NCBI GenBank assembly: GCA_947478535.1
Contig: CANJXD010000245.1
Span: 1 to 8,185, forward strand
Direction of reading: 5' to 3'
From: Acetobacteraceae bacterium
GTDB lineage: Bacteria; Pseudomonadota; Alphaproteobacteria; Acetobacterales; Acetobacteraceae
Length of the DNA: 8,185 nt
The notes below the pieces were generated by a model, which worked only from the letters and a program-made list of their open reading frames with translations, had not been told where the DNA came from and did no database searches. Below are positions 1 to 5,330 of this stretch, one piece after another. Numbering within the stretch: position 1 is the first letter of the stretch; each line of letters opens with the position of its first letter. Both the position numbers and the translations under genes were made by a program.

Positions 1-143
1 AATACCCAGCCCGCTGGTGCCCCTGTCAACGCTTCGCCGGCACCCTCGCGAGTGACAACGCATGACTCGGGGTCGTCGTGGATGGCTAGTCCTTCAACGT
101 GCGGCTCTTTCATCCGCTACCTCCTGCCGGTCTCCCGGCGCAC
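1..143 (-). mobile_element. Group II intron, 5' end (domain I), continues off the left edge
   Basis: On the minus strand the sequence from 143 downward begins GTGCG, the usual 5' consensus of bacterial group II introns. It then forms a 5-bp stem capped by a GNRA-type GAGA tetraloop (139-126). The next part strongly resembles the conserved domain I of proteobacterial introns that encode an LtrA-like reverse transcriptase/maturase: a GCGGATGAAAGAGCC-like block at about 118-104, a CCCCGAGTCATGCG block at about 73-60, and GGTGCCGGCGAAGCGTTGACAG at about 45-24. The pseudo-reading frame starting MKEPHVEGLAIHD and continuing to PESC is often mis-annotated as a small protein in such introns. The rest of the ribozyme and any maturase gene lie outside the window. 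The 5' exon ends at 144 with ACCTGTCTCT. Recognition is from memory of the family; the 5' boundary is inferred from the consensus. Confidence 0.82.
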
Positions 144-647
144 AGAGACAGGTAATTCTCCCGCGTCACCGGTATTCCGTGGCGCCGAAGCGTCACGTTC
201 CCCGGATCTTCCGCCTGCGCGCTCCCAGTCTGGGGCGCGGAGGCCCCCCCCTCTGGCCGAGACAGGATGAGATGCGGGGGGAAGATACTTCGCCCAGGCT
301 TCGGCGAAGTCGTCGCGTTGGTAGCCCTTCGTCGGCTTCCCCAGCCCCTCCATGCGATAGAATCGGGGGCGAACGCCGAAGGGTGCCAGCACTCTCGCCA
401 GTCGGGAGGCGGTCATGGCCTGGCCGCGCTGCCACTCAGGCCAGGGCCGTTCCTCCATGGCGAGCATCATGGCGCCGGCCTCCGCGTTGCCCTCGACGGC
501 ATTGCGCAGCCCGAACACCTCCATCAGCGCGCGCCTGGCCCGGCTCGGCCATTCACCCCCGGCATCGTCGGCAATGCTCAGGAGGGGGATGGAGATATCG
601 CCTTCCCTGTCTCCCATGGCGTCAGGCACGGCCGGACAACCCAAACC
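144..647 (-). pseudogene. DUF3631-domain protein, C-terminal remnant (plasmid/phage-type)
   Basis: The minus frame from about 640 to 310 reads like the C-terminal half of DUF3631 proteins, which occur at the end of primase/helicase-like proteins of plasmids, prophages and integrative elements. Recognisable blocks are PDAMGDREGDISIPLLSIAD, AGGEWPSRARRALMEVFG, MEERPWPEWQRGQAMTASRLA, and a closing KGYQRDDFAEAWAKYLP. A TAG stop at 650-648 lies just upstream and the NTPase/primase part is absent, so this is a truncated relic. The stretch normally found between RRAL and ERPWPEW (LLxDIRxxF-like) also looks shortened. After KYLPP the frame stays open as an unrecognised tail, then runs into the group II intron at 143 and stops at 117. 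Whether the intron entered the tail of the gene or landed after its original end is unclear. Confidence 0.72.
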
Positions 648-657
648 CTACCAAAGA

Positions 658-963
658 TCACTGCGGTGGCCGCCCGGGGCGCTCCTTCACCACCACACGG
701 GACACGACCCTCATGTGGTCGCTGCGCCGGCTGAAACACGCCACACGCGTGCTCGCGCGGGAGACCAGGGTGATGGTCCATCTGCCCACCGCCTGTCCCG
801 ACCAGGCCATCCCGCGGTTTGCCCTCGAACGCCTGGCACGCCTCGTCGTATGAACTCCGGGGCAGCGTCGCACCGGTCCAGCCCGCCACCGCAACCCCAA
901 GCCTCGCAATCCACACCACCGCGCCCGCATCATCCATGAGCTTGCCATCGCGAGCGCCCCCAA
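658..963 (-). pseudogene. Unrecognised ORF remnant with a frameshift
   Basis: Two minus frames join into one plausible coding track. From about 963 to 800 one frame (MDDAGAVVWIARLG, then LPRSSYDEACQAFEG) uses mostly G/C third positions. Beyond about 800-783 that preference moves to another frame, which reads GRWTITLVSRASTRVACFSR, then SDHMRVVSRVVVKERP, and ends at a TGA (660-658). The switch in codon-position bias suggests a single gene of about 100 codons broken by an indel near 783-800. I do not recognise the family. It ends about 10 bp before the DUF3631 remnant on the same strand, so both may belong to one decayed mobile element. The true start is unknown; an ATG at 925-923 or one upstream at about 964 are possible. 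A chance open frame in GC-rich DNA is the alternative, though the bias switch argues against it. Confidence 0.38.
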
Positions 964-1063
964 CCATTACGGGAGCCGTTCCCACGCCCAATCCGCTCGC
1001 CCCACCACCTGATGAATGTTCCGGGCGAGATGATTGTTCACGGCACAGTGGGCAGGCGGGTGG

Positions 1064-2020
1064 TTACTGGCGCTCGATACCCGCCCGGTCGATGACGCTG
1101 TTCCATAGCGCGATATCCGCGCGGAACAACGCGGCCATCTCCTCTGGTGCATTCGCCTTGGGCACCACCCCGAGTTCCAGGAGACGCGCCTGTATGGCGG
1201 GGCGAGCGATGATGCCGTGGATCTGCCGGTTGAGCATTGCCACAACATCGTGCGGCGTGCCGGCCGGCGCGAAGATCGCGTTCCAGCCTTCCATCACACA
1301 ATCCGCGAAGCCGCTTTCGGTGATGGTCGGCACCTCCGGCAGCAGGGGGGATCGCCGCGCGGCGGTGTTCGCCAGCACGCGCAGCGCGCCGGCCCGCAGA
1401 TCCCCGGCGGCGGCGCCGTAGCTGTCGATGGCCAGGTCCACATCGCCGCGCCGCAGCGCTGTCAGGATCTCCGGGCTGGTACGAAAGGGCACCAGCGTGA
1501 TGTTGAGCCCGGAGGCGAGGCGGAACATCTCCCCGGTCAGGTGCTGGGTGCTGCCGGCGGTCAGCGTCGCGATGGTCAGCGGCTGCGCGCCACGGTCCTT
1601 GAGCGCCGCCAGCGTGCGAATAGGGGAGGTTGCAGGCGCCAGCACCAGCGCATCGAAGAACGCCATGGACGACACCGGCGTGAACTGGCCGATCGGATCG
1701 AAGGGCAGGGTACGGAACAGCGCCTTGCTGATCGACGTGCCGGAGGTGAACAGGATCAGTGTATGGCCATCCGCCGGGGCAGAGGCGACAGCCTGGGCCG
1801 CCAGCGCGCCACCGGCGCCTGGGCGGTTGTCTACCACCACCTGCTGGCCGAGCGATTCGGCCAGCGCCGCGGCGACGGTGCGGAGGATGATGTCCGCCAG
1901 GCCGCCGGGCCCGAAGCCGATGACGACGCGGAGCGGCCGAGTCGGGAAGGCCAGCGCAGGGAGCGCGAGGCCGGCGAGGGGAAGCGCCAGCAGGGCGCGA
2001 CGGGAGGCCTTCATCGTCAT
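1064..2020 (-). CDS. Bug/TctC-family periplasmic substrate-binding protein (second of pair)
   Basis: A 318-residue protein of the Bug (tripartite tricarboxylate receptor, TctC) family: a two-lobed periplasmic receptor that captures small carboxylates or related solutes. Residues 1-24 form a signal peptide (MTMKASRR n-region, Leu/Ala core, ALA before F25). The mature N-terminus FPTRPLRVVIGFGPGG and the block VVVDNRPGAGG (residues 61-71) are family hallmarks, followed by PADGHTLIL. The protein runs to normal family length. Its start overlaps the stop of the upstream receptor by four bases (ATGA, 2017-2020), implying translational coupling; Met3 (2014) is an alternative start. It differs from its neighbour in the ligand-loop region (GFGPGGLADIILR against PFTPGGITDILAR), so the two may bind different ligands. 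No TctA/TctB membrane genes are in view, as is common for orphan Bug receptors. The ligand cannot be assigned. Confidence 0.93.
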   Translation of the reverse strand: MTMKASRRALLALPLAGLALPALAFPTRPLRVVIGFGPGGLADIILRTVAAALAESLGQQVVVDNRPGAGGALAAQAVASAPADGHTLILFTSGTSISKALFRTLPFDPIGQFTPVSSMAFFDALVLAPATSPIRTLAALKDRGAQPLTIATLTAGSTQHLTGEMFRLASGLNITLVPFRTSPEILTALRRGDVDLAIDSYGAAAGDLRAGALRVLANTAARRSPLLPEVPTITESGFADCVMEGWNAIFAPAGTPHDVVAMLNRQIHGIIARPAIQARLLELGVVPKANAPEEMAALFRADIALWNSVIDRAGIERQ

Positions 2021-2994
2021 TCCGCCTTGGCGCCGCTGCGCCGGACCGCATTGGCCCAGCGCGCGCGTTCATTGATCAGGAACTGTTCCATCGGCGCGTC
2101 GGTCAGGCCGAGGGGCTGGGTGTTGCGCGCCTGGAGGATGGCGCGATACGCGGCGCTGTCATGCGCCGCGAGGAACTCGGCCCGCAGTCGTGCGACGATG
2201 GGCGAGGGAGTGCCGACCGGCGCGAAGGTGGCGAACCAGGTTGGCGCATCCATCCCCGGCATTCCCGCCTCCACCAGCGAGGCGACATCCGGCAGGTCGG
2301 GCGATCGGTCCCGCGCGGCGACGCCGACCGCGCGGATGGCGCCGGACTGGACCAGCGGCGCGGCGGTTGCAATGGCGTCGAACAGCATGTGCACCTGCCC
2401 GCCAACGAGGTCCGACAGCGCCTGCGCGCTGCCGCGATAGGGCACGTGGACCAGCCGGATATTGGCCTCCGCGGCGAAGAGCTCGGCTGTCAGGTGCGTG
2501 AGGGAGCCGATGCCGTTCGAGGCATAGGTAATCTCCCCCGGTCGCGCCCGCGCCGCGGCCAGCAGCCCAGCCAGGGAGGGATCCGGCAGCGCCTTCGGGC
2601 TGGTGACCAGCACGTTGGATTGGGCGCCGAGCATGCCAACGGGCGTGAAGTCAGCATCGGGGTCGTAATTGAGTCGGGGGTAGAGTGCCTTGGCGACACC
2701 CATGACGGAGGGGCCGACCGCCATGAGCGTGTGGCCATCCGGCGCAGAGCGCGCGACGAATTCCGCTCCAACATTGCCGCCGGCGCCGGGCCGGTTGTCG
2801 ATCAGGACGGGCTGGCCGAGACGCGGCGTCAGCATCTCCGCCATCGCGCGGGCGAGGATGTCGGTGATGCCGCCCGGGGTGAAGGGCACGACGATACGGA
2901 CGGGGCGGTTCGGGAAGCCTGGCGCCTGCGCAGCGGCAGGCCGCCATGCAAGCGCTGGCGCCGCGAGGATGACAGATCGGCGGGAGGCGCGCAT
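2017..2994 (-). CDS. Bug/TctC-family periplasmic substrate-binding protein (first of pair)
   Basis: A 325-residue Bug/TctC-family receptor. MRASRR, a short Ala-rich hydrophobic stretch and AAAQA (ending near residue 24) form a signal peptide. Mature sequence begins FPNRPVRIVVPFTPGG (27-42), with TDILAR following and VLIDNRPGAGG at 63-73, then APDGHTLM: the canonical family pattern. Later blocks such as HVPYRG, and APVGTPSPIVARL near the C-terminus, also fit, and the length is typical. The start at 2994 gives a complete signal peptide and has GGAG seven bases upstream. This is the promoter-proximal gene of a two-gene operon, with the second receptor following by a 4-bp overlap. By family knowledge it feeds a tripartite tricarboxylate transporter encoded elsewhere or serves a sensing role. 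Proximity to catabolic genes suggests a carboxylic-acid ligand, but that is inference. Confidence 0.95.
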   Translation of the reverse strand: MRASRRSVILAAPALAWRPAAAQAPGFPNRPVRIVVPFTPGGITDILARAMAEMLTPRLGQPVLIDNRPGAGGNVGAEFVARSAPDGHTLMAVGPSVMGVAKALYPRLNYDPDADFTPVGMLGAQSNVLVTSPKALPDPSLAGLLAAARARPGEITYASNGIGSLTHLTAELFAAEANIRLVHVPYRGSAQALSDLVGGQVHMLFDAIATAAPLVQSGAIRAVGVAARDRSPDLPDVASLVEAGMPGMDAPTWFATFAPVGTPSPIVARLRAEFLAAHDSAAYRAILQARNTQPLGLTDAPMEQFLINERARWANAVRRSGAKAE

Positions 2995-3023
2995 GGGGAG
3001 GCTCCAGCAGGGCTTGCGGCGGA

Positions 3024-3053
3024 ATCATCCGCCGCTTGGCCGGCGGCCGTCAA
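3024..3053 (-). promoter_or_regulatory. Possible sigma70-like promoter of the Bug receptor operon
   Basis: On the minus strand TTGACG (3053-3048) is followed after 18 bases by GATGAT (3029-3024), about 30 bases before the receptor start codon at 2994. The -35 box matches 5 of 6 consensus bases and the -10 box 4 of 6. A GTCGAC-containing 8-mer (3062-3069) lies directly upstream. Alphaproteobacterial promoters are poorly predictable from consensus, so this is tentative. Confidence 0.3.
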
Positions 3054-3226
3054 GCTGACCCGGTCGACACGTCCTGGATAGGCGTCAGCTTTTCGGGCGA
3101 TCTGCGATGTACGGCATCCGCGCACCGGCAGCCCGTATTCTTCGATCAACTGCCGTCGATGACCTTCAGCGATTGCCACGAAGGTCGGGTTGCGAGACCG
3201 CCCTGCGCGTTTTCGCTGATCCTTGA
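3054..3226 (-). other. Intergenic stretch of lower GC with an open, unrecognised minus frame
   Basis: This stretch, between the receptor promoter region and the pseudogene at 3227, is visibly less GC-rich than its surroundings. The minus frame is open throughout and includes a basic segment (KDQRKRAGRSRNPTFVAIAE) followed by HRRQLIEEYGLPVRG. Codon use there is less G/C-biased than in the neighbouring genes (several AAA, CGA, GAA and GCT codons). I do not recognise a family, see no ribosome binding site, and the frame continues into non-coding sequence on both sides. It could be a fragment of an imported gene or chance. No other gene is supportable here. Confidence 0.2.
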
Positions 3227-3481
3227 TGGAGGCTGTCGCGGCCGCGTGGGAAGCAGACTTTCGAGGGATTGCGGCTGGGCGAGCAGTTGGCGGCAAAGGA
3301 TACCGCGCCGCGCTGCGGCCTGCTGGTCGTGGATGCCGAGACCGGCCGGGTCGAGGAGTGGCTGCGCTTCGAGCACACCATCGACGCGTTGTACGACGTG
3401 GCCCTGTTGCCCGGGGCGCGGCAGGTGGAAGCCGTCGGCTTCATGGGCCCGAAGATCGAGCTTGCGGTCGGCGCGGCGTAG
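3227..3481 (+). pseudogene. C-terminal relic resembling TIGR03032/DUF4915 proteins
   Basis: The frame from just after a TGA (3224-3226) to the TAG at 3479-3481 gives about 84 residues. They read like the last quarter of TIGR03032-type (DUF4915, beta-propeller-like) proteins of unknown function: LSRPRGKQTFEGLRLGEQLA, then PRCGLLVVDAETGRVEEWLR, then IDALYDVALLPGARQVEAVG and a GF close to the C-terminus. Such proteins are normally over 300 residues, so only the C-terminal end survives. Homology seems to start at about 3233, directly at the junction with the lower-GC stretch, which points to a deletion or insertion breakpoint there. An ATG or GTG with a convincing ribosome binding site is not evident; ATG 3269 is the first in-frame ATG. 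It lies 51 bases upstream of the regulator gene. The family match is from memory. Confidence 0.55.
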
Positions 3482-3495
3482 CGTGGCGCATCGCG

Positions 3496-3509
3496 ATTGA
3501 CTGTCGACC
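3496..3509 (+). promoter_or_regulatory. Candidate GntR operator, copy 1 (upstream of the regulator gene)
   Basis: ATTGACTGTCGACC lies 23 bases before the regulator's ATG. It matches the reverse complement of the 6864-6877 site at 12 of 14 positions and the 5257-5270 site at 10 of 14. The shared core is TGACTGTYRAC. The placement suggests autoregulation. It includes TTGACT, so an overlapping -35 box is possible. Confidence 0.45.
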
Positions 3510-3532
3510 GTGGCGCATGCCAGGAAACTCCC

Positions 3533-4210
3533 ATGGTCAAGCGTGTTGCCCCGCTGCCTTCCACCCTGCCCCGCCACATCGCCGATGAACTCGCCCTCGA
3601 TATCGAGCGGGGGGAGTTCCCGCCGGGAACGAGGCTGAGCGAGGCCGCCATCGCGCTCCGCTTCGGCACCAGCCGTGGCCCGGTGCGGGAAGCACTTGCC
3701 ATGCTCGCCCGTGATGAACTCGTGGAGTTGCGGCCGCGCCATGGCGCCTTCGTGCTCGCCCTGTCGGCCGCCCAGCTGGATGAGATGTTCGAGATGCGGG
3801 CGTCGCTCTACGCATTGGCGGTGCGGCTGTTCACCCGCCGGGCGGATGACGCGCAGCGCGCCGAGTGCGCGCGGCATACGGCGGTGCTGCTGAAGCTGGC
3901 GGAGGATGCGGCAACGCTGCCGCAGGATTTCGCCCGCGCGAACCAGGTGAAGAGCCGCTTCATTATCTCTGAGGCCGGCAATGCGCGGCTCAAGGAGACG
4001 ATGGGCCGCATGACGCGCCAGGCTTTCCAGCACTACGCCGCGCTCGCGCACCTCACGCCCGATCGGCGGCGAGAGACGGCGCTGGCCGGCGCGCGGATGC
4101 TGGAGCAGATAATTGCCCGCGACGCCGCCGCCGCATCCGCCACCGCCTGGGCCATCGTCGAGGCCAGCCACGCCGCGGTCCGCGAGGCCCTGGGCACGCA
4201 CACCCCCTGA
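3533..4210 (+). CDS. GntR-family transcriptional regulator with FCD ligand domain
   Basis: A 225-residue regulator of the GntR family, FadR-like (FCD) subfamily. The N-terminal winged helix-turn-helix spans about residues 10-75, with the signature GEFPPGTRLSEAAIALRFG, then TSRGPVREALAMLARDELVE and the wing RPRHGAFV (67-74). Residues about 80-220 are the all-helical FCD effector domain. The ATG at 3533 is preferred because AGGAAA lies five bases upstream; a TTG at 3497 would add twelve poor residues. The usual FCD metal ligands appear to be missing: by alignment on EAGN (147-150) and IIARD (193-197), the D..H pair becomes N137 and S141 and a later His becomes G186. This suggests metal-independent ligand binding. 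It is convergent with the amidohydrolase gene and probably controls the surrounding catabolic genes, possibly with a carboxylate or CoA-pathway intermediate as effector (inference). Confidence 0.93.
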   Translation: MVKRVAPLPSTLPRHIADELALDIERGEFPPGTRLSEAAIALRFGTSRGPVREALAMLARDELVELRPRHGAFVLALSAAQLDEMFEMRASLYALAVRLFTRRADDAQRAECARHTAVLLKLAEDAATLPQDFARANQVKSRFIISEAGNARLKETMGRMTRQAFQHYAALAHLTPDRRRETALAGARMLEQIIARDAAAASATAWAIVEASHAAVREALGTHTP

Positions 4211-4217
4211 CGCCGGT

Positions 4218-4238
4218 CCAGGGCCGGCTCGGCCCTGG
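4218..4238. terminator. Hairpin after the regulator gene
   Basis: A perfect 9-bp inverted repeat, CCAGGGCCG and CGGCCCTGG, with a 3-base loop, begins eight bases after the regulator stop codon. There is no T-tract on either strand. It probably helps end transcription or stabilise the mRNA 3' end; the position between convergent genes supports this. Confidence 0.55.
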
Positions 4239-4249
4239 TGGTGGGGGAA

Positions 4250-4272
4250 CGGGGGAGGCCACGCCTCCCCCG
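4250..4272. terminator. Second hairpin between convergent genes
   Basis: A perfect 10-bp stem, CGGGGGAGGC and GCCTCCCCCG, closes a 3-base loop. It lies 11 bases beyond the amidohydrolase stop codon on that gene's strand, and 11 bases after the first hairpin. Neither strand shows a T-tract. Together the pair probably forms a bidirectional terminator. Confidence 0.58.
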
Positions 4273-4283
4273 GGCCACCGGTT

Positions 4284-5186
4284 TCACCCCGGCAGGTTGA
4301 ACACCTTCAGCGCATTGTCCCGCAGCATCTTCCGCTGGGCATGCGGGCGGAAGTTCAGTTCCTCGATGTCGTTCATCGCACGCTCGGGGTCGATCACCCA
4401 CCAATCCGTGCCGAACAGGAATTTATCCTGGCCGTAGGTGTTGATGTAGTGGTTGACGTTCGCCCCCCAGTGCTTCGGTGCATAGGCATCGCCGGCCATG
4501 AAGACGTTCGGGTGCTTCTGGCACACCGCGATCATCTCCTCCGTCCAGGGGTAGCCGAGGTGGATGCCGATGATCGTCAGCTCCGGGAAGTCGATCGCCA
4601 CGCGGTCGAGCGTGATGGGCTTGGCGACGGTGGCGAGCCGGACATCGGACCGGTAGAGCAGGCAGTGGCCGACCTGCATCATGATGGGGATGCCGAGTTC
4701 GGCGCAGCGGGCGTAGTAGGGGTAGTAGATCGCCGCATCCGGCGCCTGGCCGAACCAGTGCGGATACAGGTGCGCGCCCACGAAGCCGAGTTCCTTCACG
4801 GCATAGTCCAGCTCCTTCAGCCCGGCGATGCCGCGGAACGGGTCGATACCGGCGAGGCCTGAGTAGCGATGCGGGTATTTTCGCACGGCCTCATGCACCA
4901 TCTCGTACGGGATCTCGCAGGAGGTGGTCATGCGCCGGTCGCCGCAGCGAAAGGCGATGAGGAGGGATCGCTCGATGCCCGCGCGGTCCATCTTCTCGAT
5001 GTATTGCTCATGCGTCAGGCCGCTGCGGTGCTTGCCTTCCATGCGGACCTTGTCACGGAAGTTGTTGTCCGTCGGCAGGCGGCCCTGGCCGATGACTTCC
5101 GGCGTGTACATGTTCACGACGATATCGATGGCGCCGTAGCCGAGCTTCGTTTTCGTGGCGTCGAATTCGTATTGGGGGCCGGACAT
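4284..5186 (-). CDS. Amidohydrolase-superfamily (Amidohydro_2/ACMSD-like) protein with atypical metal site
   Basis: A 300-residue TIM-barrel protein of the amidohydrolase superfamily, nearest in style to ACMSD-type decarboxylases and lactone or ring hydrolases of aromatic-acid degradation. Supporting blocks: YIEKMDRAGIERSLLIAF after strand 1, YSGLAGIDP, the strand-5 His in MMQVGHC (H174), the strand-6 His in IIGIHLGYPW (H209), and the strand-8 Asp in FLFGTDWW (D261). The N-terminal metal motif, normally DxHxH, here reads IDIVVN (D21, V23, N25), so both His ligands are replaced. Start choice: GGAGG lies six bases before ATG 5186; the adjacent ATG 5189 is only three bases away, and an ATG at 5225 lacks a ribosome binding site. 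The gene is divergent from the CoA ligase, with a candidate operator between them. It may be a decarboxylase or hydrolase with altered metal use, or non-catalytic. No signal peptide is seen, so it is cytoplasmic. Confidence 0.9.
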   Translation of the reverse strand: MSGPQYEFDATKTKLGYGAIDIVVNMYTPEVIGQGRLPTDNNFRDKVRMEGKHRSGLTHEQYIEKMDRAGIERSLLIAFRCGDRRMTTSCEIPYEMVHEAVRKYPHRYSGLAGIDPFRGIAGLKELDYAVKELGFVGAHLYPHWFGQAPDAAIYYPYYARCAELGIPIMMQVGHCLLYRSDVRLATVAKPITLDRVAIDFPELTIIGIHLGYPWTEEMIAVCQKHPNVFMAGDAYAPKHWGANVNHYINTYGQDKFLFGTDWWVIDPERAMNDIEELNFRPHAQRKMLRDNALKVFNLPG

Positions 5187-5256
5187 CATTTCCCTCCGCG
5201 CTGACAACGAACCCGGCGGGGCCATGGCGGCGTGCGCGGGGTTGTTGGGTATGGCT

Positions 5257-5270
5257 GCTGACTGTTGACA
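5257..5270 (+). promoter_or_regulatory. Candidate GntR operator, copy 2 (divergent intergenic region)
   Basis: GCTGACTGTTGACA sits in the 144-bp gap between the divergent amidohydrolase and ligase genes, about 60 bases from the ligase start and 70 from the amidohydrolase start. It shares TGACTGTYRAC with copies 1 and 3. An 8-bp direct repeat, ATGGCTGC (5251-5258 and 5281-5288), brackets it. The TTGACA could alternatively be a -35 box, but no good -10 follows. Confidence 0.45.
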
Positions 5271-5330
5271 TATTGCCGGGATGGCTGCAACGACCAGGGC
5301 TCGGGCTGGCGCACGAGAGGAGATGGCACG

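Noticed and set aside
178..197. Hairpin with a TTCG loop (minus strand) 34 bases before the intron, suggesting a class C intron at a terminator
   Set aside because: The stem has a mismatch, no T-tract follows, and the intron does not start directly after it.
62..853. Long plus-strand open frame (263 codons) across the left flank
   Set aside because: No domain signal, Arg/Pro-rich composition typical of antisense frames in GC-rich DNA, and it runs opposite the recognisable DUF3631 remnant and intron.
1217..2440. 407-codon plus-strand open frame opposite the Bug genes
   Set aside because: Shadow frame: the two minus-strand receptors there have signal peptides and full family motifs.
3146..4201. 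351-codon minus-strand open frame opposite the regulator
   Set aside because: No family features, and the plus-strand GntR-FCD protein fully explains the region.
5265..5293. Sigma70 promoter from TTGACA upstream of the ligase
   Set aside because: No acceptable -10 box at 16-18 bases, and the hexamer is better explained as part of the repeated motif, although overlap with a -35 box is not excluded.
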